Assembly: GCF_014836875.1 (NCBI RefSeq)
Contig: NZ_JACSQC010000004.1
Location: forward strand, 310,001-374,000
Length of the DNA stretch: 64,000 nt
Reading direction: 5' to 3'
DNA from: Arthrobacter pullicola
GTDB lineage: Bacteria; Actinomycetota; Actinomycetes; Actinomycetales; Micrococcaceae
How positions within the stretch are numbered: the first letter of the stretch is position 1; the number at the start of each line of letters is the position of its first letter. A model generated the notes under the pieces. The model was not told the DNA's origin, made no database searches, and worked only from the letters and a program-made list of their open reading frames with translations. The position numbers were made by a program, and so were the translations under genes. Shown here piece by piece: positions 47,488 to 55,076 of this stretch.

Positions 47488-47961
47488 GTGCCCAAAGAAA
47501 GTGGCCGTAAAGTTGTGGCCACCAACCGCAAGGCCCGGCACAACTACGAAATCCTCGATACCTACGAGGCTGGAATGGTGCTGATGGGCACCGAGGTCAA
47601 GTCGCTGCGTGAAGGGCGGGCCTCCCTTGTGGACGGGTTCGCGACGTTCTATAACGACGAATTGTGGCTGGAAGCCGTCTACATTCCGGAGTACCTCAAC
47701 GGCAGCTGGACCAACCACGCGGCACGCCGGCGCAGGAAACTGCTGCTGCACCGCGAGCAGCTGGAAAAGATTGCGCAGAAAACCCGTGAGTCCGGGTTCA
47801 CGATCGTTCCGCTGCAGCTCTACTTCCTGGACGGACGCGCCAAGGTCGAAATCGCGGTGGCGCGCGGCAAGCGTGACTATGACAAACGCCAGACGCTGAG
47901 GGAGAAGCAGGACAACCGGGAAGCCCTGAGGGAGATGCGCGCCAAGAACCGCGGCGCCTGA
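47488..47961 (+). CDS. smpB: tmRNA-binding protein SmpB
   Basis: SmpB binds tmRNA and places it on stalled ribosomes. The 157-residue protein has the OB-fold motifs [28 protein letters not shown] and AYI-like VYIPEY, then a C-terminal basic tail ([15 protein letters not shown]) that enters the mRNA channel. The GTG at 47488 has AAGGAG upstream. It lies about 470 bp before ssrA, so both partners of trans-translation are together. Confidence 0.97.
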   Translation: MPKESGRKVVATNRKARHNYEILDTYEAGMVLMGTEVKSLREGRASLVDGFATFYNDELWLEAVYIPEYLNGSWTNHAARRRRKLLLHREQLEKIAQKTRESGFTIVPLQLYFLDGRAKVEIAVARGKRDYDKRQTLREKQDNREALREMRAKNRGA

Positions 47962-48320
47962 TGAGCGGCACCTTCTGGGAGCCGCAGGCCGAGCTGCCGG
48001 AACAGCGCGGCCCGCGCAAGCCAGTGTGGGCCTGGGCTGTCACGCTTCTGGACCTGCTGATAGTGGCGGCCGTGGCGCCGGTGGTGATTCTGGTCGTGGT
48101 GCCGTTCTTCGTGGTCTTCTACGTTTATCTCGCCCAGGTCCTGATCTGGATTTCGCCAGTGCTCCTGGCCGCCAACGCTGTCCTTTTTGTCTGGGCGTTC
48201 CGCCGCAAGTACGCCGGCATGACAGCCCTGTCCATTCTCTCGGTGCTGTTCGTGCTGCTTGCCGCGGTGGTCCTGGTTCTTTGGGGGACACCCTTCACAG
48301 TGTTCGGCCTGACGTTCTAG
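47961..48320 (+). CDS. Small membrane protein after smpB
   Basis: A 119-residue protein with a Pro/Arg-rich cytoplasmic N-terminus and three hydrophobic segments (about 25-52, 53-76 and 85-112). Small proteins of this size and layout (DUF6264-like) occur near smpB in related genomes. TGATG overlap with smpB shows coupling. No role is known; it may be an accident of operon structure. Confidence 0.6.
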   Translation: MSGTFWEPQAELPEQRGPRKPVWAWAVTLLDLLIVAAVAPVVILVVVPFFVVFYVYLAQVLIWISPVLLAANAVLFVWAFRRKYAGMTALSILSVLFVLLAAVVLVLWGTPFTVFGLTF

Positions 48321-48342
48321 CCGGGATGCGCTATAGTTAACG

Positions 48343-48365
48343 GTCCGGTGTGTTTATAGCCGGAC
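48343..48365 (+). terminator. Weak hairpin after the smpB operon
   Basis: GTCCGG and CCGGAC form a 6-bp stem with an 11-base AT-rich loop, 23 bp after the upstream stop codon. It could separate the smpB operon from ssrA. No T run. Confidence 0.3.
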
Positions 48366-48427
48366 AGGTGTGCCGGTGCTGAAAGTGGTACTGAACCGGC
48401 ACAGCACCTCAGTTGGTAACTGAATAC

Positions 48428-48797
48428 GGGGATGACAGGTTTCGACGATGTTAGTCGCGACAGGTGAAGCGGGCCGAGGATGCAGGGTTATCTCGTAAAC
48501 GCTCCTTGCAAACCAATAAGTGCCGAATCAAAGCGCACTGACTTCGCTCTCGCTGCCTAAGCAGCAGGCATAGTCCGTCAGACCGGGAATGCTCTCGTCC
48601 CGGATCCTGGCGTCATTTAGAGGGCCACTGCTGAGCACTTTCGCCGTTGGAGTGCTCGGGACTTTTAGACGGCTGGGCCCGGATCAGCCACTTGTTCACA
48701 TGATGGCTGGGGCCGAGAAACTCCGACGTGAACTGCGCCCGGAGAAGCCCTGACAACACGACATCGGACGGGGGTTCAATTCCCCCCATCTCCACCA
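48428..48797 (+). ncRNA. ssrA: tmRNA (ssrA), tag AESKRTDFALAA
   Basis: A 370-nt tmRNA. The 5' end GGGGATGACAGG and the 3' end GGGGGTTCAATTCCCCCCATCTCC-ACCA form the tRNA-like acceptor and T arms. The resume codon is probably GCC at 48522, after ATAAGT, and the tag frame encodes AESKRTDFALAA followed by TAA at 48558. The tag ends with the ALAA degron read by ClpXP and related proteases. Pseudoknot-like GC hairpins follow. With SmpB it frees stalled ribosomes. Confidence 0.95.
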
Positions 48798-48803
48798 ACC
48801 ACG

Positions 48804-48837
48804 AAAAGCACCCCGGTCTTCGGACCGGGGTGCTTTT
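48804..48837 (+). terminator. Rho-independent terminator of ssrA
   Basis: AAAAGCACCCCGGTC paired with GACCGGGGTGCTTTT around a TTCG tetraloop, 7 bp after the tmRNA CCA end. The flanking A and T runs make it a bidirectional terminator, also serving the lipoprotein operon on the other strand. Confidence 0.95.
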
Positions 48838-48863
48838 CTGCGTCAGCTTCGAGTGTTGGGCTG

Positions 48864-49442
48864 CTAGGAGGCACCGTCTTTGTAGTACTGGCTTGATAAG
48901 CCATAATTCGGATCCAGCTCGGACCGCTCCATCTGGTGGCCTGCCGGGTTTTCGCGGCAGTCGGACGTGAGCAGAATTTCCACCCATGGACTCGGGCTAT
49001 TGCGATAGGTGACAGTTATGCCGATGTCGTCCCTGAGGTACATCAGAACCCGCACATCCCCTCGTTCCTCCGGCGGGTAGGAGACCTCATCCAGGAGTTC
49101 CCAACCCTCGTCATCGAGCCAGGCTCCCATCCGGTCAAGCGCCTCATTGGCTATCGAGGCGTCCGCTACCTGGCTGGAAGCGACACCCAGCCATCTGGTC
49201 TCAAGGTGCTGCTCCTCAATCTCCGGGCGCAGGCAGGATTCCTCCCGCAGGTCCGCAATACGGAGGCCAGCCCCGGCTTGCTCCACCAGTGCAGGCAGGA
49301 GCTCTTCGAACTGCACCAGATGATCCGGTGTCCCCGCCGCGGCAGGAGCATCGGGGGATGGTTCGGAGTTCAAGGCACAGCCTCCCAAGGACGCGGTCAG
49401 GATCAAGGCCCCTGCAAATGCTGCGGCGGGACGTAAATTCAC
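48864..49442 (-). CDS. Lipoprotein of a hydrolase operon (candidate immunity protein)
   Basis: A 192-residue predicted lipoprotein. The signal NLRPAAAFAGALILTASLGGC ends in a lipobox with Cys at 22, so it is anchored outside the membrane. The rest is acidic and soluble, with a helix-rich first half (VQFEELLPALVEQAGAGLRI, ANEALDRMGAWLDDEGWELL) and a beta-rich second half (DVRVLMYLRDDIGITVTYR). No known family is recognised. The GTG at 49442 overlaps the hydrolase stop (GTGA), supporting this start over an in-frame ATG 27 codons upstream. It is the last gene of the operon with the hydrolase and WXG-like protein; it ends facing the tmRNA terminator. Confidence 0.75.
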   Translation of the reverse strand: MNLRPAAAFAGALILTASLGGCALNSEPSPDAPAAAGTPDHLVQFEELLPALVEQAGAGLRIADLREESCLRPEIEEQHLETRWLGVASSQVADASIANEALDRMGAWLDDEGWELLDEVSYPPEERGDVRVLMYLRDDIGITVTYRNSPSPWVEILLTSDCRENPAGHQMERSELDPNYGLSSQYYKDGAS

Positions 49443-51343
49443 TTTTCGAGACTTTCGGTGGTCACGGTCTGCAACTTCCTCGTCGTGTAGTCTTCCGGCC
49501 GTTCTTCGATGGGGCTTTCCCAATACGAATATCCGAATCCGTTGTGCAATACCTCATCAACGTACAGGCTGACGCGGCCTCCCTCGATGACCGACTGCAT
49601 GTTGGCTGCCGACGTTGACCCCTTAACGAAGTAGTCACTGTGACCCTTCATCAGCGAATCCGGTTTTTTCGGATTTACGAAACCTGACTCCAGACGAACG
49701 GCATCCATTTGGGCCGTGGGCACCCCGCCGCTCCAGAAAGAACCGCTGTGGAAGCCGCCGCCTGCCACCTGCGCAGCGGTAATCGGATCGTCGCGGGTCT
49801 GGATCCAATAACGGTTTGCGTCCGGGCTGCCTGTATCGCTCGGACTCGAAACTTCATGGCCTATTCCGGCCGGGGCCACGTAGAGGATGTTAGATGCTGT
49901 CAGCCCCTCCCGTTCTCCGGTACCGAGTAGCGAACCCCCGGCGCTGTAGCCAACGTAGGTACTGCGTGTGTTCGCCGGAACCTCCAGGTCCAACGCATGA
50001 TCGAACGCAGCCAGCAGCGGGCCGCCGTCCTCGTTGTAGGCGCTTGTGAGGTTGTGGTGCAGTTCGTTGGGAAGATCGGTGCCCTGCCAATAGAAGGAGA
50101 GTTTTTCCGGGGCGGAGTCCCCATTGATGGCATCGAGGCGGTCCGTGTAGCTTGCCAATGTGCCCAGGTCCGCGCCCGTCCCTGGTACCAGGACTGCGGT
50201 TCGGTCGACGGCGTCCGACGGAGAGCCGTGCATGGTGACGATCCGGCCATCAGCCGCAGAGCTGACCAAGATGACCTGGGAAGCGCGGTCTGTGGCGAAA
50301 TCGAGTCCCTTGAGGACTGTTTCCAGCCTGGCCTTCTCGGCTTTCCACGCGCCGTGATCCCGTCCCCACTGCGCGGCGCCAGCCCTGCTTTGGCTGTAAT
50401 CGGCGAGGGAAGGTTCCTTGAGCGACGCCAGGTCCCGCCGGGCCGTATGCCGGTAGCCGGCCACCGTGACCGTGTTGGCGTGGGCCCGCGACGCGAACGG
50501 AACTCCGTTGAGGGCGCCGAACACCGCGGGATAGAGCAGCAGGAGCTTTTCCTGGTCGGCGGCAGAAAGGTCCAGCCAGGCTGCGCGGATTGCGGCAATG
50601 CCCTCTTTTGACTGGCTGTCGTCCATCACGCCCGACAGGGCCGCCTCGGGACTTCCCAAGGGGAACGGACCTACCAGCTTGTTGGCTGCCAGCAAAGCGG
50701 CGCCCTCAGGATTAGCTTCGGCCCAAGCCTTCAACTCAGCCGTATCCAACCCCCGGAGGGAGAGGAGCAGTGCGCCCGGAGTCACCGCACCCAGCCGTTC
50801 GTCGAGCGTGCTGGTCAGCGATGCCCAGCTCACTCGCGGCAGCGTCTGGCTGCCAAGATAGGCAGTCATGGGCAAACCCTCCCCGGAGCCCCCGGAAACC
50901 GAGGCCAGACGGGCAGCGGTGTCCTGCTGCAGGGTGTTCCACTGTGCCGTAAGCCCGTCCGCCCGGGTATTGAAGCTGTCAACGGCTTTCCCATGCTGCA
51001 CGGGGTCGTCGCCTTCTACGAGCTCCCGGGGCTGTTCAGCTGTGAGCTGTCGAAGTTCCTCGGCCAGGGTTAGGGCAGCGGCAGCGAAATCCTGGATGAT
51101 CCCGGCGGCGGAGACCAGGGAGGCCCGCCACAGTGCCATGGGCTCGGCCAGCGAATCCATGGCCGCGTGCACCAAGTCCTGGGTCGCGGGTTCCCGGTAG
51201 GCGGGTCCGACCCGCTGCCAAGCAGTTGTGGCGTCGGACAGATAGCCCTCCGCCACTCCTGCGCGCACCAGGAGGTCCTGGGCCAGGGCATCGAGCCTGG
51301 TCCAGTCGCCGGTAATATCTGGAAGCGTCGAAAGATGCATCAT
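49439..51343 (-). CDS. DUF1023 alpha/beta hydrolase with WXG-like N-terminal region
   Basis: A 634-residue protein without a signal peptide. Residues about 1-150 are helical, like the WXG100/LXG regions of type VII effectors. Residues about 270-300 (YPAVFGALNGVPFASRAHAN) and the fold after 380 are DUF1023, an alpha/beta hydrolase family. The nucleophile elbow is GYSAGG with Ser467; likely Asp 518/519 (TRDDP) and His568 (KGHSDY) complete the triad. Such enzymes are often esterases or lipases; the substrate is unknown. It overlaps the DUF6507-like gene (ATGATGA) and the lipoprotein gene (GTGA), so all three are coupled. Possible roles are a secreted lipase toxin or an envelope-lipid enzyme. Confidence 0.85.
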   Translation of the reverse strand: MMHLSTLPDITGDWTRLDALAQDLLVRAGVAEGYLSDATTAWQRVGPAYREPATQDLVHAAMDSLAEPMALWRASLVSAAGIIQDFAAAALTLAEELRQLTAEQPRELVEGDDPVQHGKAVDSFNTRADGLTAQWNTLQQDTAARLASVSGGSGEGLPMTAYLGSQTLPRVSWASLTSTLDERLGAVTPGALLLSLRGLDTAELKAWAEANPEGAALLAANKLVGPFPLGSPEAALSGVMDDSQSKEGIAAIRAAWLDLSAADQEKLLLLYPAVFGALNGVPFASRAHANTVTVAGYRHTARRDLASLKEPSLADYSQSRAGAAQWGRDHGAWKAEKARLETVLKGLDFATDRASQVILVSSAADGRIVTMHGSPSDAVDRTAVLVPGTGADLGTLASYTDRLDAINGDSAPEKLSFYWQGTDLPNELHHNLTSAYNEDGGPLLAAFDHALDLEVPANTRSTYVGYSAGGSLLGTGEREGLTASNILYVAPAGIGHEVSSPSDTGSPDANRYWIQTRDDPITAAQVAGGGFHSGSFWSGGVPTAQMDAVRLESGFVNPKKPDSLMKGHSDYFVKGSTSAANMQSVIEGGRVSLYVDEVLHNGFGYSYWESPIEERPEDYTTRKLQTVTTESLEK

Positions 51344-51708
51344 TCCGCCTGGAACCGCAAACGCCCGGTCCGGGGAGGAGCTGCGGGAGCGTAGGCCGTG
51401 GGAAGGGTGGAGAGCGCGGACTGTGCTGCTGCGCTCATTTCGCCGTCGGCGTCGATCAGCGCCTGGGCCACGTCGGTGAGGGCCGTGGTCTTGCGGAAAA
51501 CCAGGCTGGAGATCCGCTGGGCAACGTCCTGCCGGGGAGTCCAGAAGGAGGCGAAAGCACCCGCCACGACGTCGGCACTACCGAAACTGCCGGCGAGGTC
51601 CGCGGCGGTGTCCGCAGCGGCGTTCCCGGCCTGGTGCAGGGCCTGGCCATCCGCCGCAACGTCAATCACGACGGCGTGGATGGCCGCCGGCTGGATCTCG
51701 TACTGCAA
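51340..51708 (-). CDS. DUF6507/WXG100-like small helical protein
   Basis: A 122-residue, helical, Ala-rich protein without a signal peptide. The segments HAVVIDVAADGQALHQAGNAAADTAADLAG and DVAQRISSLVFRKTTALTDVAQALIDADGEMSAAAQSAL form two long helices around FASFWTPRQ, the layout of WXG100-type partners, though the turn is not a strict WXG. It resembles the actinobacterial DUF6507 family. The TTG at 51708 follows AGGGGGAA and gives the family-like start; the longer open frame upstream is not coding-like. It is the first gene of the operon and may escort or scaffold the hydrolase for export, which is inference. Confidence 0.65.
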   Translation of the reverse strand: MQYEIQPAAIHAVVIDVAADGQALHQAGNAAADTAADLAGSFGSADVVAGAFASFWTPRQDVAQRISSLVFRKTTALTDVAQALIDADGEMSAAAQSALSTLPTAYAPAAPPRTGRLRFQAE

Positions 51709-52067
51709 GCTTCCCCCTGGATGCGCGGACGATTCGGTCACGTCCGAGTCTGCTGCAGCGGCGAGCAGACGTCGATGGGCAGAAGTACCCATCGGCGTGC
51801 GCGGCCAGCCGGACCGGCACAACGCGGCGGGCTGGCACAGGGGCCCTGCCTGTCCTTGGTAAGCTTGTCTGAAGCCCTCCGCCCGCCGTCCTGCGCTCTG
51901 CAGTGTCCGGCTCCGGCGCGGAGGCGCCCCTTTCCACCGCACCCACCACTGACCTGCTGCTCCGCTGCGCCGTGGCCCTCAACGGCCGTGTCGACCGGAG
52001 CGCTGTGCCGTGCCCCAAAGCCCGGCGGCGGGAAGAACCGCAATACCGTAGGAGAAGCGCCACCCCC
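51709..52067. other. Divergent intergenic region
   Basis: About 360 bp between the hydrolase operon and the UDG-like gene. It has the operon's ribosome-binding site at 51711-51718 and a short hairpin (GATGGG/CCCATC, 51774-51793). Open frames cross it but show no coding character or family match. Confidence 0.45.
51711..51718 (-). promoter_or_regulatory. Ribosome-binding site deciding a TTG start
   Basis: AGGGGGAA on the minus strand just before the TTG at 51708; it sets the start of the DUF6507-like gene. Confidence 0.6.
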
Positions 52068-52703
52068 ATGCAGTCCGCCCCCGAAGCAACGCACGCCGAA
52101 ACCCTCTGGAACCGCCGCTACGAACCCAACGTCGCGGAAGTTAACCAGCTCTGCGACTCCCTGATGGAACTCAAGCCAGGCAGCGAGGTGCCGTACGTCG
52201 ACCCGCAGCACGATGTTGATGAAGCCAGGATCGTCAGTCTGTTCTCCAACAACGGCCCGGCGCATCCGTCCGGCTTCATCACCGCTGGCAGTGACGAGGC
52301 GATGACACGTCTGCTGGGGGTCCACTGGCAGGTTGGCCTGCGGCCCGAATTTGTTATGCCGTGGAACGTACACCCCTGGTACACGCCGGGAGAGCCGCAC
52401 ACGAAGCTAACCAAGGAGGAGGTCCAGGAGGGCCTGCGGCCCCTGCTGCGCTTCCTGGCACTCGTGCCGCGTGCCTCGGTGATCGTTGCGCACGGCACGG
52501 AAGCCCAGCGGCTGTGTGCGGCTTTCCTGAAGACCGAGAACCGCATGATCTACCGCCGCAGCTTTAAGATCTACAAGGCCCGGTCCGCGGAGGGACGCTC
52601 CTTCGGCGCCACGGAGGAACGCCAGCAGGAGTCGCTCGCAGAGATGCGGCTGGCTTACAAGGACGCCATGGCCCGGACCGGACTGGCTGCCACCGGACGC
52701 TAG
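52068..52703 (+). CDS. Uracil-DNA glycosylase-like family protein
   Basis: A 211-residue soluble protein. The segment SLFSNNGPAHPSGFITAGSDEAMTRLLG and FVMPWNVHPWYTPGEPHTKLTKEEVQEGLRPLLRFLALVPRASVIVAHGTEAQR has the WNVHPW and HG spacing of the uracil-DNA glycosylase superfamily, in which the His after a helix contacts the flipped base. The first motif is atypical, so activity on uracil is not assured. The ATG at 52068 follows a GGAG about 15 bp upstream; the frame is open further back but without family-like sequence. Monocistronic. Confidence 0.55.
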   Translation: MQSAPEATHAETLWNRRYEPNVAEVNQLCDSLMELKPGSEVPYVDPQHDVDEARIVSLFSNNGPAHPSGFITAGSDEAMTRLLGVHWQVGLRPEFVMPWNVHPWYTPGEPHTKLTKEEVQEGLRPLLRFLALVPRASVIVAHGTEAQRLCAAFLKTENRMIYRRSFKIYKARSAEGRSFGATEERQQESLAEMRLAYKDAMARTGLAATGR

Positions 52704-52754
52704 CTGCACCCGGGAACAAGCCGGGCCCGGGCAGGCCAGGCGCCCGCCCGGGCA

Positions 52755-53126
52755 TCAGCCGGCTGACACCGGAACATCAACGATTCCGGTGAAGCGGCTG
52801 CCGATGCCTTCGTACTCACTGCGGACGCAGCCCTCCGGAACCGGGGGAAGTTCCCGTGCGCTGTGGTCGAAACATGCCACGTGCGTGAACTCCGGCCACC
52901 ACTTCTTGGGACGTGCCATCTCGCGGTAGCTGCAGACCGTGCACTCCAGCGATACCCAGACCGGCCGTTTGCCGGTCCGGTTGGCGCGTGACTGCGCAAG
53001 CCACTGCGGCGGATTGGCGTTGAGCTCATCGAGCTCAGAGCGTTCCATCTTTGGCGGGATGCCGTGGCGGGTGGCCATTTCGAGCGGAATATCCAGGATC
53101 TGTGCGGCAAGGCGTCGGGTAATCAT
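52755..53126 (-). CDS. DUF5997-like protein with cysteine pair
   Basis: A 123-residue protein. The first 55 residues (ITRRLAAQILDIPLEMATRHGIPPKMERSELDELNANPPQWLAQSR) resemble the short actinobacterial DUF5997 proteins. The rest has ECTVCSYREMARPKKWWPEFTHVACFDH, in which Cys-x2-Cys and Cys-x-x-His could bind zinc, and a final Cys. Function unknown. The ATG at 53126 is used; a TTG at 53138 is in frame. It lies after the DUF1269 gene, separated by a hairpin. Confidence 0.6.
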   Translation of the reverse strand: MITRRLAAQILDIPLEMATRHGIPPKMERSELDELNANPPQWLAQSRANRTGKRPVWVSLECTVCSYREMARPKKWWPEFTHVACFDHSARELPPVPEGCVRSEYEGIGSRFTGIVDVPVSAG

Positions 53127-53144
53127 CGCCTTCAACAATACGGC

Positions 53145-53178
53145 AGGGCACGACGGCGGTTGTCCGCCGTCGTGCCCT
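53145..53178. terminator. Strong hairpin between DUF1269 and DUF5997-like genes
   Basis: A perfect 15-bp stem (AGGGCACGACGGCGG with CCGCCGTCGTGCCCT) and a TTGT loop. It most likely terminates the DUF1269 transcript. T run is short on either strand. Confidence 0.7.
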
Positions 53179-53197
53179 GTTTCAGTTTCGAGGCGGG

Positions 53198-53695
53198 TCA
53201 GTCCGCCTCGGCAAAGGCCTGCCGGAGGTTCGCCTCCTGCTCCTTGGAGAGGTTGGTGGCGATCAGGGTCGCATTCGGGAAGCCGTCCTTGAAAGCATCC
53301 AGAACCCGGTCCTCAACGGCATCCGATGACAGCACAAAGAGCGCCGACGTTCCCGGCGTGACTTCCTGCCGGACCTGTTTGATGAAGTTATCGTCAATGC
53401 CGACATCAACCATCGATGCCGACAGGGCACCTACCGCAGCACCAACAGCGGCACCGATCAGCGGAATAAAGAAGATCAGCCCAAAGAGCAGCCCCCAAAA
53501 ACCGCCGCCCAGGGCCCCGGTGCCCACCAGATTGTGCTCCTGGATGGTCCGGGGCTTCTTCTTGTCGCGGGGCCAGGTGATAATCGCCTCGTCCTGCACG
53601 TTAATCAGGTTCTGGGACTGGAGGCTGGCGAGGGTTTGCGTTGCCCGTTCTGCGGCATCCGCATCGGGGAATTTCCAGACGGTCAGTGTTGCCAT
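53198..53695 (-). CDS. DUF1269 family protein
   Basis: A 165-residue protein with an alpha/beta N-terminal part (LTVWKFPDADAAERATQTLASLQ), a Gly-rich hydrophobic hairpin (about 62-100, GGGFWGLLFGLIFFIPLIGAAVGAAVGAL) and a C-terminal alpha/beta part (GTSALFVLSSDAVEDRVLDAF). This is the DUF1269 plan; it is probably membrane associated. Some members are stress-induced, but no biochemical role is known. The ATG at 53695 has GGAG upstream and begins MATLTVW as in the family. Confidence 0.85.
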   Translation of the reverse strand: MATLTVWKFPDADAAERATQTLASLQSQNLINVQDEAIITWPRDKKKPRTIQEHNLVGTGALGGGFWGLLFGLIFFIPLIGAAVGAAVGALSASMVDVGIDDNFIKQVRQEVTPGTSALFVLSSDAVEDRVLDAFKDGFPNATLIATNLSKEQEANLRQAFAEAD

Positions 53696-53841
53696 GGCAG
53701 ATACTCCAAACGGTTGTGATCCTGGCACCGCCCGCTGCGCCAGGGGCGCAACAGGCAGAGTAGACGTCACGTTAGCCAGCGCAATACACCGAGATCAAGG
53801 AAAGCCGGGCCCCGGAGCCGGGTCAGCCTCAGATCAGTTTC

Positions 53842-54954
53842 CTACCGGCCTGACTCACCGTCACCGGAGAGGCTGGACCGGTAAAGCTCCAGCAGGCCGG
53901 CGGTGCCGCCCGAATCCCTGGCCCGGCGCTGCCGTTCGGCTCCGGTGCCCTTCTCCCAGAGGCCGGCGAGGCCTGCCTGGACCCATTCCGTGTCCTTCTC
54001 CGCTTCCAGCGCCGCTCCGGTGAACTCGAGCAGGGCGCGGATCCGGTCCTTGGCGGGGACCAGCTCCGCGCTCACGGGGTCCACCAGCGTGCTGGTCAAA
54101 CCCTCCCGGGCTGCCTGCCACATGGCTGCGTCCAGCAGTTCGGCTTCCGGGACGGGCCGGTGCAGATCCCGCTCCGCCTCCTCCACTGCGGTGTTGACCA
54201 GTCCCCGGATCAGGGCGGCCAGGAGCACGGAATCCCGTGCCTCGAGCTGGGCATCACCGGCCCGGACCTCCAGGGTCGGATAGGAATCGGAGAGCCGGGC
54301 CATCCAGGTCAGGACCCCGCGGTCGATGATCGCTCCGGTGGCAACGAGCTGCTTCACCCGGCGTTCGTAATCCGCTGCGTCCTGGAAGACCGGAGGGCAG
54401 CCCTGGACGGGCCAGCGGCGGTAGTGCACCACCCGCCAGCTGCCAAAGCCGCTGTCCCGGCCCAGCCAGTAGGGTGAATTGGTGCTCATGGCGACGATCG
54501 CCGGCAGCCATTCCCGGATCCGGTTCAAAGCTTGTACCCCGGACTCCCGGTCCGGAATCGAAACGTGCACGTGCAGCCCGTTGACGAACTGGTCGCCAAC
54601 GATTCCCGGTGCGCTGTCCCGCAGGTCCCGGTACCGTTCCTTGTCTGTGAGGTCGGGGTAATGGTCTTCGATAAATGGTGCGGACGCCGTTCCAGCCGCC
54701 ACAACGGAAGCTTTCCTGGCAGCAGCCTCAAGCTGGGCACGGAAGTTGAGCAGATACTCCTCCGCTTCCGTCAGCGTGGAAGAAACCGGGGTGGCAGTTT
54801 CGAGCTGGCAGCTGAGCAGCTCGCGCTGGATTTCATCCTCGGTCACCCGCGGAGATTGGTGCAGGTAGCCGGCTACCTCGTCAGCCTTGTGCACCGGCAG
54901 CCCGGTGGACGGATCCAGCAGCAGGTACTCTTCCTCGATGCCCAGTGTCGCCAT
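53842..54954 (-). CDS. YbdK-family carboxylate-amine ligase (GCS2), copy 1
   Basis: A 370-residue enzyme of the glutamate-cysteine ligase 2 superfamily. The start ATLGIEEEYLLLDPSTGLP has the Glu-rich metal/ATP motif; NGLHVHVSIPDRESGVQALNRIREWLP and HYRRWPVQGCPP follow. YbdK proteins show weak glutamate-cysteine ligase activity in vitro, but their in vivo substrate is unclear. The ATG at 54954 follows GGAGGG 5 bp upstream; a longer upstream frame is spurious. It lies 122 bp downstream of a second copy of the family on the same strand. Confidence 0.88.
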   Translation of the reverse strand: MATLGIEEEYLLLDPSTGLPVHKADEVAGYLHQSPRVTEDEIQRELLSCQLETATPVSSTLTEAEEYLLNFRAQLEAAARKASVVAAGTASAPFIEDHYPDLTDKERYRDLRDSAPGIVGDQFVNGLHVHVSIPDRESGVQALNRIREWLPAIVAMSTNSPYWLGRDSGFGSWRVVHYRRWPVQGCPPVFQDAADYERRVKQLVATGAIIDRGVLTWMARLSDSYPTLEVRAGDAQLEARDSVLLAALIRGLVNTAVEEAERDLHRPVPEAELLDAAMWQAAREGLTSTLVDPVSAELVPAKDRIRALLEFTGAALEAEKDTEWVQAGLAGLWEKGTGAERQRRARDSGGTAGLLELYRSSLSGDGESGR

Positions 54955-55076
54955 GCATCCCTCCAAGATCGTGTTACGGCCATGGGCGCAGGTAGCGCTG
55001 AGCCTGTCTAAAAGCCTAGGTCCAAAATTCTGGTCAGCGTCAAATAAGAAGTAACCTGAGGTTTTTCTCACGTCGG

